From Hyphomicrobiales bacterium (GTDB taxonomy: Bacteria; Pseudomonadota; Alphaproteobacteria; Rhizobiales; GCA-2746425): a stretch of DNA of 6,284 nt. The DNA is taken from NCBI GenBank assembly GCA_002746425.1, contig NVXB01000027.1, positions 22,068-28,351 of the forward strand, given 5' to 3'. The notes beneath the pieces are model-generated. The model ran no database searches, was not told where the DNA came from, and saw only the letters and a program-made list of their open reading frames with translations. A program made the position numbers and the translations under genes. Position 1 is the first letter of the stretch. Every line of letters starts with the position of its first letter. Shown here piece after piece: positions 1-6,284 of this stretch.

Positions 1-1620
1 TTCCTTCGGCAATTTATCATATATATTGAGCGTGATCAGCGTCTCATCTGGTTCAGCCGCAGAGCATAGTCTGGCGGCGGTATTGACGTGGTCCCCCAGA
101 ACGGTGAAATCTTTGCGGTGGTCACTGCCCATGGCACCGACAACAACGTCGCCCACATCCAGGCCAATGCCAATGCGCAAATTCGCTGTTGAATCTTCGG
201 CCATCTCATCAATTGCCGACATGATTTGAAGCGCGCAATCAGTCGCGTCTTCCTCCATGTCAGGGCCACTAAACACCGCCATAATCTGATCGCCGACAAA
301 TTTGTCGATGTCCCCGTTACAGGCAATCACGATATCTGACAATTCCTGAAAATAGATATTGAGAACTTCCACCACTTCTTCTGGCGGGCGGTTTTCTGAG
401 AACGCAGTGTAGCCTCGAATATCGGCAAACAACATGGCGGTGCGTCGGCGCTCTCCGCCCAGTGATACAACTCTCTCGTCATTCTCCTGAATGGCCTTCA
501 TCGTGCCAACAGAGACGAATTTTTGCAGCTCAAACCGCTCGTTCAATTGCACGATCATATCGTTGAACTGGGCCGCTAATTGCCCGATTTCATCCTTTGA
601 GTGAACGCCTTCGACCCGCGTATCCAAATTTCCTTTGGCGATTTCGAGTGCAGACTGGCCAATCTTTAAAATCGGTCGCGAAATGCCCAACGCAAACACA
701 AATGCACCGATGAGAGCCGCGATCAGACCTCCACTGAGCCACCATACGAGGCTTTCGACCATGTCAGAAACCGTTTGATAGGCATCGGCTTCTGACTTTT
801 CCACCAAGATTGCCCACGGAAAGGCGCGCGACAGAGCAATGGCCCCCAATGAGATTGATTTGTTTTCCAGCTCAAACGGCTCAATGGCGATGGTGGCATT
901 GCCTGATTCCAGCATCTCCATCGCCGTATCAAGAACTGAGCCATGATTGTAGTTGCCGCCAGTGCTGGAAAACACAATGTTTCGTTTGGCGTCTACGATC
1001 TGGATGGTTCCAGTGCCCGTAAAGGGATGGTTTTGAACGTATTCGCTCAACCTTTTTAGGTTTATGCGCGCGTATAAGGCCGCCTTCTTGCCGCCGATAC
1101 CCTCGGTTATGGGCAGAGATGCTGTTGCAAGCCAGTCGCCATTTTCCGGCACAAACAATACATTGCTGGCCACTCGGGGATTAGGGTTTTCAGCAAGGAT
1201 GTCTTCGCCCTCAACGCGCAAAATGCTAAAGGGATCGTCGATATGCTCGCGCAGTGCCGTTACATAGGTTTCTTGCGCAACGATGAAGGGTTTTGGGGCT
1301 CCATCCACTTCGACCTGAAGTGTCACCACATCCGGTAGATCGGCAATTCCTTGGCGCAGTAGTGTGATTTTGGCATCAAGATCTAGCTTGTTGCCGCCAA
1401 TGGCATTGCGGATTAAATCCAGTGGCGTGAATTGCGAATATTCGAAAAATGCGTTGAATTCATCGCTGATTTGACGCGCCGTTACGGCAAGCTGTTCATT
1501 CGCTGCGCTTTTCAATTCATCCTGCGCAACACGAATAAGCGACTGCCCAGCCACCAAAAGCGGCAGCGCCGCAATAACCGCCGCAAACAACATCATTTTG
1601 GTGCGCAAATTGATCCGCAT
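1..1620 (-). CDS. Membrane-bound class III adenylate cyclase with CACHE-like sensor and HAMP domain (3' end outside window)
   Basis: Seen: ATG at 1618-1620 opens a frame of 540 codons without a stop to base 1. Residues 1-8 are basic (R2, R6, K8), followed by TM1 at about 9-29. A sensor region of about 30-288 has double-CACHE features (GTIQIVDAKRNIVFSS near 204-219 and FPWAILVEK near 267-275). TM2 is at about 291-313. HAMP covers about 312-365, with P315 and the DEIGQLAAQFNDM helix at 343-355. A short linker leads to the cyclase domain from about 392. Catalytic residues are in place: metal-binding D400 (FADIRGYT) and D444 (DKFVGD), adenine-selecting K440 and T506, transition-state N513 and R517 (VNTAARL). 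K440 with Thr at the second purine position predicts ATP as substrate and subclass IIIb. The catalytic domain is nearly complete, so only a short tail should be missing. It should make cAMP in the cytoplasm in response to a periplasmic signal, probably as a dimer. The typical amino-acid-binding CACHE motif (RxWY) was not found, so the ligand is unknown. The start is supported by a purine-rich site 8 bases upstream. Confidence 0.95.
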   Translation of the reverse strand, partial: MRINLRTKMMLFAAVIAALPLLVAGQSLIRVAQDELKSAANEQLAVTARQISDEFNAFFEYSQFTPLDLIRNAIGGNKLDLDAKITLLRQGIADLPDVVTLQVEVDGAPKPFIVAQETYVTALREHIDDPFSILRVEGEDILAENPNPRVASNVLFVPENGDWLATASLPITEGIGGKKAALYARINLKRLSEYVQNHPFTGTGTIQIVDAKRNIVFSSTGGNYNHGSVLDTAMEMLESGNATIAIEPFELENKSISLGAIALSRAFPWAILVEKSEADAYQTVSDMVESLVWWLSGGLIAALIGAFVFALGISRPILKIGQSALEIAKGNLDTRVEGVHSKDEIGQLAAQFNDMIVQLNERFELQKFVSVGTMKAIQENDERVVSLGGERRRTAMLFADIRGYTAFSENRPPEEVVEVLNIYFQELSDIVIACNGDIDKFVGDQIMAVFSGPDMEEDATDCALQIMSAIDEMAEDSTANLRIGIGLDVGDVVVGAMGSDHRKDFTVLGDHVNTAARLCSAAEPDETLITLNIYDKLPKE

Positions 1621-1628
1621 TAGGTTAG

Positions 1629-1634
1629 TCCCTG
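1629..1634 (-). promoter_or_regulatory. Ribosome binding site of the cyclase gene in an 18-base intergenic gap
   Basis: Read on the minus strand, the gap between the PKD stop (1639-1641) and the cyclase ATG (1618-1620) is AGGGCAGGGACTAACCTA. The CAGGGA element lies 8 bases before the ATG, a normal distance for a moderate Shine-Dalgarno match. It favours this ATG over the in-frame ATGs at codons 9 and 10, which would trim the basic N-terminal flank of TM1. The gap has no room for a promoter or terminator, so the two genes are most likely co-transcribed. Confidence 0.65.
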
Positions 1635-1638
1635 CCCT

Positions 1639-4600
1639 CTATTCATCCAAGGCAACCGATGCTGCGCGCTGAACGGCCTCAATTATCATCGTGTCGGTTG
1701 CCACACTGCATTGAAGTGCATGCGGATCAGTCGTCGTTAGGGTGGCAGTAATGGTGCCAACATCGGTCAAATCAAGACGCACCTTCTCGCCCTCAATTTC
1801 AATGCCGTTGGACAACACCCAATAGTGGTCTAGCGGATCATTATTGGGGTCCGATGACGCGCTGGCATCAAGGATCAAGCTGTCTGCCGCGCCGCCAATA
1901 AGCATCGAGATATCATCACCCGCATTGGCGATTGGCGCAGCATTCACGAAAAACCGCAGAACCTGCTCTGTTGTTGCGCAATCAGTGCCGGACGAGTCGG
2001 TGGTGTTCAAACGAACAAGGTAAGTTCCGGGTTGAGAAAATGTATGGCTTGCCTGCTCACCCTTGACGGTGGTGCCATCATCGAAGTTCCATTCATAGTC
2101 AACAATATCGCCGTCGGAATCATAGGATTTGGAACCATCAAACTCGACCGCCTGCCCGACACACGCATTGCGCACGGCATCAATGGTGGCAATTGGAGAC
2201 TTGTTTATGATGATTTTGCTGGCCAACGGCGTATCAAGATCGCTGCCGCCCCTTTTTCCAACGAAAGTAACACCCGCCGTATATTCCCCCGGCTGCTTAT
2301 AACTGTGTGACGGGGTATTTTCTGACGCGCTAGAACCATCGCCAAATGACCAGGTAATGCGCTGAGCATCTGGCGGGAGGTTCGCCAGTTGAAATGCGAT
2401 GGGTTGCCCCGGGCACGCCCTTTTAGCAGCATCAATGCGAACTAATGGCGCGTCTTGTATCTCAATAGATATGGTATCTGTGGAGACGGAGTTGCTCAAA
2501 CCAGCACCATCATCGACAGACAATGAAATTTCATAACGCCCGGCGGTTTTCCAGATGTGAGATGCCTCGATACCAGCCGCTTCACTGCCATCTCCAAAAT
2601 CCCAATGATAGGTTGCTATGCCACCATCTGGATCAGATGAGGCGGCGGCTGAGAAGCTAACCGGTTGGTATATTTCCGCTATCCGGTCATCACCCGCCAC
2701 AGCAAGCGGTGCTGCATTGACGATAAGGGTATGGACCGCCACAGCACTGGCGCAGCCGCCAATATCATCTCCTGCGGCAACCTGAAGCTCCACGCGGTAT
2801 GTGCCAGGGCGATCAAACACATGAACTGTTTGTTGGCCCGCGCGAGCTGGTTGGCCCTCAATTTGCCATTCATAAGATGAGACCGTGCCAGTGCGCACGA
2901 ATGAGTTCGCGCCATCAAAAATCACTTCATCACCAACTGCCACGGATTTGGGCGCTGATATCACCGAGACCGGAGCATCAAGAACGCTGATGATCAAATC
3001 ATCGGTGGAAATCGGGGAGCATAAGCCGAGATTGTCGCCCTCAATTTGCAGGGATGCGCGATAGCTACCCGGCTCATCATAAATGTGAGCGGGTCTATCA
3101 CCACCGCCAGCCTGACCATCGCCAAAGTCCCAGCTATAGCGGTTTACGACGCCATCAACATCGGTGGAATTTGTCCCGTCAAAAAACACCGTAGAACCGG
3201 CGCAGATCTCGATATCATCACCCGCATGGGCAATGGGGGCCGGGAGTACGTTAACAAGCGCTTCGTCTATATGTGAGGCGTTGTGTTGCCCAGATTCGTC
3301 GGTGACTTTCAAGCTCACGCTATATATTCCGGCATTCAGATAGGTTTTTGTCGGGTTGATAAGCTGCGATGTCACGCCATCACCAAATGCCCATTTGTAG
3401 CTCAACAGGCCATTATCAGGATCATCGGAACGACTTGCATCAAACACGACGATATCGCCGACGCAAACCTGTCTATCATCCCCTGCCGCAGCCATTGGCA
3501 AACGGTTCAGGGTGATTGTTAACGCGTCCGTATCTTTGGAATTGGCAAGCCCGCGCCCATCATTGATGGTCAGCAAAACCGGATATATACCGCCGGTCTC
3601 ATAGGTGTGCTCAACCACTGCACCCTGGGCTGTGTTGCCATCGCCAAGGTTCCAGCTATAGGTCAGCCCGTCGCCATCTGGATCAGCGGAGGCTCCGGCA
3701 TCCAGCACGATACGAAGGTCGCCGGAGAATTGATTGCTTCCCGCTTCTGCTACCGGTGTTTGGTTGACGTGAATAACAAGATCGTCCTGCGCCGTTCTAT
3801 TGCTGGCGGTGCTGTTGTCGGTCACCGTCAGTGTCACAACGTAAACGCCCGGTTTTTCAATGCTTTGCGTTATATCAGGATCATTCAGAATAGGGTTTGC
3901 GCCTTGAATATCCCACCTTGTGGCGGTGATATCACCATCCCGGTCAAAGCTTGCCAGTGAGGACAGGGTGAAAACCTCACCCGGCGCAACGGCGATGTCT
4001 GCGCCCGCGATTGCCACAGGCTGATCGTTGACCTCAATGCGTATTTGGGAAAAATCGCTGGCCTGTGCATGGCCGCTATCATCCTGCACGTTTAGCTCAA
4101 CCGTATAGATGCCCGGCTTGTCATAAGCGTGGGTGACAACATCACCATTTGCTTGTGCACCATCACGGAAATCCCAATGATATGAGGTAATTGAACCATC
4201 TGGATCAACCGATCTCCTACCATCAAATGTGATTTCTTCGCCAGGTTTCACCACTCGATCAAAACCAGCATCGGCGACAGGAATCGCGTTGATGCGCACC
4301 GATAAATCGTCGTCATCGCCATTTCGAATGGTGCCGGAGCTATCGACGATTTTCAGGTCAACCTTATAGGTTCCTGTGCTGCGATAGGTATGGATTATCC
4401 GCCTGCCTTTGCCGGTTTCTCCATCGCCAAAGTCCCAATCATAGCTGATGATTTCTCCGTCGTCATCGACAGAACCTGAAGCATCGAACATCACCTGAGA
4501 TGCTGTAACATGTTGATCTATACCGGCATTCGCAACGGGAGGCTCATTGATGGTGAGGGTACGGGTTATCTGCGACGCACCATTTGCAAGACCGGAATCA

Positions 4601-6284
4601 TCGAGCATGGATAGGGTTGTGATGTAGGTGCCAGACTTTGTATAGCTGTGCACAATTTCACGACCAGCGCCGGTGGTGCCGTCACCAAAATCCCAATCAT
4701 AATTCAGGATGTTGCCATCGGCATCGGATGACGCGGCACCAGAGAACTCAATTGGCTCATCAATGGCGGCGGGTTTATCGGATAAAACAGCGGCGACAGG
4801 CGCGATATTGAGTGCATCTGTAACCGTGATGGTTAGGCTGTCTGTTGCGCTTTCATTGCTTTCGCCCGAATTGTCGGTGACGGTCAGCGATACCTGATAT
4901 TTACCCGGCTCAAAATAGGCAATGCTACGCTTTTGGCCTGTGGCGACTTTGCCGTTTCCAAAATCCCAATCGTAACGAATGATACTGCCATCTGGATCAA
5001 AGCTTGCGCTACCATCCATCTCAAGTGATTGACCTACAATGATTTTCTTGTCTGGCCCTGCAATGGCAGCTGGCCCGTAATTGAGCAATTCTGTTACTGT
5101 TGCCGTAAATTCCAGCGTGGTTTTGCCGCTGGGCAGGCCTGAGCTATCAACGAGTACAAGTCGACCACGATAGGTGCCCGGCACAGCGTAGGAATGCTCT
5201 GTAACGGGGTTATTTGACGAGGTCCCATCTCCAAAATGCCACATGTAACTTATGATATCGCCATCGATATCGCGCGCAGAGCTGGCGTCGAATAGCCGCT
5301 TGATTTCAGTCTCAATTGAGAAGTTTTCGACAAACCCAATTTGTACGGGCGGGATGTTGGGCGCATGGGATACGGCCACTTCAAAACTTTGTTCGGACAA
5401 TTCGCCAACGCGTTTTGAATCGTCATTTATACCTATTTTTACGGTGAACACACCCGGTTTTGTGTAGGCGTGTGTAGCATGTGTTCCCTGGGTCGAATTA
5501 CCATCTCCAAAGTCCCAGTCGATCGACAAAATATTGCCATCAGGGTCGCTTGAATAAGACGAGTCAAAAGTCACGATCTCATTCACAAAGGACGTTCGAT
5601 TGGCGTAGACTTCGATGCGCGGCGACAGGTTTGGTTTTTTAGCGACAACAATATCAAATGGCAAAATTGTAACTGAATTTGGCTTATTGGCATCATCACC
5701 AATTGTCAGTTCGGCATGATAGGTTCCAGCTTCACGAAAAGTGTGCTTTACGCCAATGCCACTTGCTGTTTTGCCATCTCCAAACGACCAATGAAACGAC
5801 AGGATAGATCCATCGGGATCGAAAGATTGCGAGGCGTCAAAAACCAGTTCCTTGCCAACGATGGTGTCGCGGTCGCCACCTGCATTGGCGATGGGCGCTT
5901 CATTGGTAATTTCGGCCACGATGATATCGCGTTCAATCAGGGTTTCAGCGTTGGCCAGCCCGGAGCCATCATCCAGCAGCAGTTGCACGTGATAGGTGCC
6001 TGCCTTCTCAAAACTGTGCTGGAAAGATGGCTCGCTTGTGTTTGTGCCATCGCCAATGGTCCATCGGGTTTTGGCAATGCTGCCATCGGGATCAATTGCT
6101 CCGCGCGCATCAAAGCGCCCGACATCGCCTATCACCAGGTTTTGCGGAATAATAACGTCGCTGCCATCCGGCGACGCATTGACAAAGACGGTTGCTGTAT
6201 CGGTGACAAGGCTGTTTTGCGCACCCTTATGATCATCAACGCTCAGAGTAATTGTATAGAGGCCCGACTCGACAAAAGAATGGC
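1639..6284 (-). CDS. Giant tandem PKD-domain protein, N-terminus outside window (partial)
   Basis: Seen: the frame is open from the window edge (first full codon 6280-6282) to a TAG stop at 1639-1641, giving 1547 residues without a frameshift. It consists of one partial PKD repeat (residues 1-35) and 17 full repeats of 84-100 residues. Most repeats carry the family signatures: a start like xxPVAxAG, then FDxSxSxDPDG, a YxWDFGDG core, HxYxxPGxYxVxLxVxD, and a closing strand ending in N or L before the next xxP. PKD domains are Ig-like beta-sandwiches usually found outside the cytoplasm in adhesion, carbohydrate-binding or spacer roles. No catalytic domain, transmembrane segment, LPXTG motif or other C-terminal anchor is visible; the protein ends a few residues after the last strand (ending ALDE). 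Signal peptide, anchor or enzymatic module, if any, must lie upstream. A GTG at 6133-6135 is not the start, because PKD sequence continues in frame upstream of it. All eight cysteines lie in repeats 11-13 and 15-17. The substrate or partner is unknown. The gene ends 18 bases before the cyclase gene. Confidence 0.96.
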   Translation of the reverse strand, partial: HSFVESGLYTITLSVDDHKGAQNSLVTDTATVFVNASPDGSDVIIPQNLVIGDVGRFDARGAIDPDGSIAKTRWTIGDGTNTSEPSFQHSFEKAGTYHVQLLLDDGSGLANAETLIERDIIVAEITNEAPIANAGGDRDTIVGKELVFDASQSFDPDGSILSFHWSFGDGKTASGIGVKHTFREAGTYHAELTIGDDANKPNSVTILPFDIVVAKKPNLSPRIEVYANRTSFVNEIVTFDSSYSSDPDGNILSIDWDFGDGNSTQGTHATHAYTKPGVFTVKIGINDDSKRVGELSEQSFEVAVSHAPNIPPVQIGFVENFSIETEIKRLFDASSARDIDGDIISYMWHFGDGTSSNNPVTEHSYAVPGTYRGRLVLVDSSGLPSGKTTLEFTATVTELLNYGPAAIAGPDKKIIVGQSLEMDGSASFDPDGSIIRYDWDFGNGKVATGQKRSIAYFEPGKYQVSLTVTDNSGESNESATDSLTITVTDALNIAPVAAVLSDKPAAIDEPIEFSGAASSDADGNILNYDWDFGDGTTGAGREIVHSYTKSGTYITTLSMLDDSGLANGASQITRTLTINEPPVANAGIDQHVTASQVMFDASGSVDDDGEIISYDWDFGDGETGKGRRIIHTYRSTGTYKVDLKIVDSSGTIRNGDDDDLSVRINAIPVADAGFDRVVKPGEEITFDGRRSVDPDGSITSYHWDFRDGAQANGDVVTHAYDKPGIYTVELNVQDDSGHAQASDFSQIRIEVNDQPVAIAGADIAVAPGEVFTLSSLASFDRDGDITATRWDIQGANPILNDPDITQSIEKPGVYVVTLTVTDNSTASNRTAQDDLVIHVNQTPVAEAGSNQFSGDLRIVLDAGASADPDGDGLTYSWNLGDGNTAQGAVVEHTYETGGIYPVLLTINDGRGLANSKDTDALTITLNRLPMAAAGDDRQVCVGDIVVFDASRSDDPDNGLLSYKWAFGDGVTSQLINPTKTYLNAGIYSVSLKVTDESGQHNASHIDEALVNVLPAPIAHAGDDIEICAGSTVFFDGTNSTDVDGVVNRYSWDFGDGQAGGGDRPAHIYDEPGSYRASLQIEGDNLGLCSPISTDDLIISVLDAPVSVISAPKSVAVGDEVIFDGANSFVRTGTVSSYEWQIEGQPARAGQQTVHVFDRPGTYRVELQVAAGDDIGGCASAVAVHTLIVNAAPLAVAGDDRIAEIYQPVSFSAAASSDPDGGIATYHWDFGDGSEAAGIEASHIWKTAGRYEISLSVDDGAGLSNSVSTDTISIEIQDAPLVRIDAAKRACPGQPIAFQLANLPPDAQRITWSFGDGSSASENTPSHSYKQPGEYTAGVTFVGKRGGSDLDTPLASKIIINKSPIATIDAVRNACVGQAVEFDGSKSYDSDGDIVDYEWNFDDGTTVKGEQASHTFSQPGTYLVRLNTTDSSGTDCATTEQVLRFFVNAAPIANAGDDISMLIGGAADSLILDASASSDPNNDPLDHYWVLSNGIEIEGEKVRLDLTDVGTITATLTTTDPHALQCSVATDTMIIEAVQRAASVALDE
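1642..2454 (-). other. Cysteine cluster II: PKD repeats 15-17 (C-terminal)
   Basis: This cluster repeats the layout of cluster I. The cysteines are C1290 (R15, position 14), C1374 (R16, position 14), C1435 (R16, position 75) and C1525 (R17, position 78). Adjacent-domain pairs would be C1290-C1435 and C1374-C1525. The cysteine-free R14 separates the two clusters. R17 is the last domain, and the protein ends shortly after it with no membrane or wall anchor. Confidence 0.6.
2588..5520 (-). repeat. Dispersed near-identical 20-base segments encoding the WDFGDG core
   Basis: Within the array, the bases coding for (D/H)WDFG(D/N)G stay close to identical while flanks differ. On the plus strand they read as variants of CCATCTCCAAAGTCCCAATC, at 5501-5520, 4952-4971, 4679-4698, 4421-4440, and 2588-2607, with a related copy starting at 3116. 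A second short element, CCATCTGGATCA, encoding part of (D/A)DPDG, is exact at 4988-4999, 4196-4207, 3674-3685 and 2624-2635. These mark the conserved protein core. They could also serve as short homologies for repeat gain or loss. Confidence 0.7.
2716..3504 (-). other. Cysteine cluster I: PKD repeats 11-13
   Basis: Counting residues from the first full codon in the window, the cysteines are C940 (R11, position 14 of the repeat), C1027 (R12, position 14), C1088 (R12, position 75) and C1177 (R13, position 76). Position 14 is just before the xG turn that links strands A and B. Positions 75-76 fall in the loop between strands F and G. The pattern allows the pairs C940-C1088 and C1027-C1177, each joining adjacent domains. 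The pairing is inferred, not shown. Confidence 0.6.

Larger units (their letters stand above)
1642..6284 (-). repeat. Tandem array of 17 full PKD repeats plus one partial
   Basis: Repeat boundaries, taken at the residue before each xxP start and listed in protein order: partial 6178-6282; R1 5902-6177; R2 5629-5901; R3 5356-5628; R4 5080-5355; R5 4807-5079; R6 4546-4806; R7 4288-4545; R8 4027-4287; R9 3763-4026; R10 3505-3762; R11 3244-3504; R12 2980-3243; R13 2716-2979; R14 2455-2715; R15 2203-2454; R16 1942-2202; R17 1642-1941. R1-R5 have a period of 91-92 residues. R6-R16 have 84-88. Degenerate copies are R9 (WDFGDG replaced by WDIQGAN), R13 (both DPDG and FGDG lost), R15 (DPDG lost, shortest) and R17 (FGDG lost, DPNN in place of DPDG). 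The repeats have diverged well at protein level, so this is an old array, not a recent expansion. Confidence 0.92.

Noticed and set aside
36..326. A 96-codon minus-strand open frame.
   Set aside because: It lies in another frame of the cyclase catalytic domain, whose own frame carries all the expected catalytic motifs. The alternative product is arginine- and tryptophan-rich with no recognisable family.
1621..1638. A terminator or separate promoter between the two genes.
   Set aside because: The 18-base gap has no inverted repeat with a T-run and no room for promoter elements.
1642..3504. Disulfides within single PKD domains (C1027-C1088 and C1374-C1435).
   Set aside because: The positions fall at opposite poles of an Ig-like sandwich, and this pairing would leave four cysteines unpaired. 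It is not fully excluded without a model.
3607..3960. A 117-codon plus-strand open frame, with other plus-strand frames at 2032-2310, 3046-3276 and 3283-3522.
   Set aside because: All are antisense to the PKD repeats and recur at similar places in each repeat, as expected from repetitive coding DNA. None has a recognisable domain or start context.
2588..5520. Regularly spaced short repeats that could suggest a CRISPR array or iterons.
   Set aside because: The spacing is about 250-275 bases and the repeats encode the WDFGDG core in frame, so they reflect protein repeats.
1639..6135. GTG at 6133-6135 as the start of the PKD gene.
   Set aside because: The frame stays open to the window edge and the upstream residues are clear PKD sequence. 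No convincing ribosome binding site precedes this GTG.
1642..6284. Cadherin, fibronectin type III or bacterial Ig-like (BIg) repeats as the identity of the array.
   Set aside because: The WDFGDG core with DPDG and PGxYxVxLxV is the PKD signature, and cadherin-type calcium motifs such as DXNDN are absent.

Overview
The window holds two genes, both on the minus strand and both cut by a window edge. Together they look like part of one operon. Transcription runs from high to low coordinates. The upstream gene (1639-6284, 5' end outside the window) encodes a very large protein. Everything visible of it, 1547 residues, is a tandem array of PKD (polycystic kidney disease-type, Ig-like) domains: one partial repeat followed by 17 full repeats. 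After an 18-base gap carrying a plausible ribosome binding site, the second gene (1-1620, 3' end outside the window) encodes 540 visible residues of a membrane-bound class III adenylate cyclase. Its order is TM, periplasmic double-CACHE-like sensor, TM, HAMP, catalytic domain.

Organism: the membrane-bound CACHE-HAMP-cyclase architecture, the lack of Gram-positive wall-anchoring signals and the roughly balanced base composition suggest a Gram-negative bacterium, probably a proteobacterium and perhaps an alphaproteobacterium. This is a soft inference. There is no rRNA, tRNA or housekeeping marker to settle it.

Layout: 1-1620 cyclase; 1621-1638 gap with ribosome binding site; 1639-6284 PKD protein. 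The window is almost wholly coding. No RNA gene, mobile element, CRISPR array, terminator or promoter was seen.

How the genes may work together (inference): a long extracytoplasmic rod of PKD domains is co-expressed with a cyclase whose sensor faces the same compartment. This suggests the PKD protein, or what it binds, is linked to cAMP signalling. The most distinctive sequence signal is the cysteine layout. The N-terminal repeats have no cysteine. The eight cysteines sit in two three-domain clusters (repeats 11-13 and 15-17), each with the same pattern: AB-turn Cys, then AB-turn plus FG-loop Cys, then FG-loop Cys. This fits disulfide staples between neighbouring domains, which would stiffen the C-terminal part of the rod.
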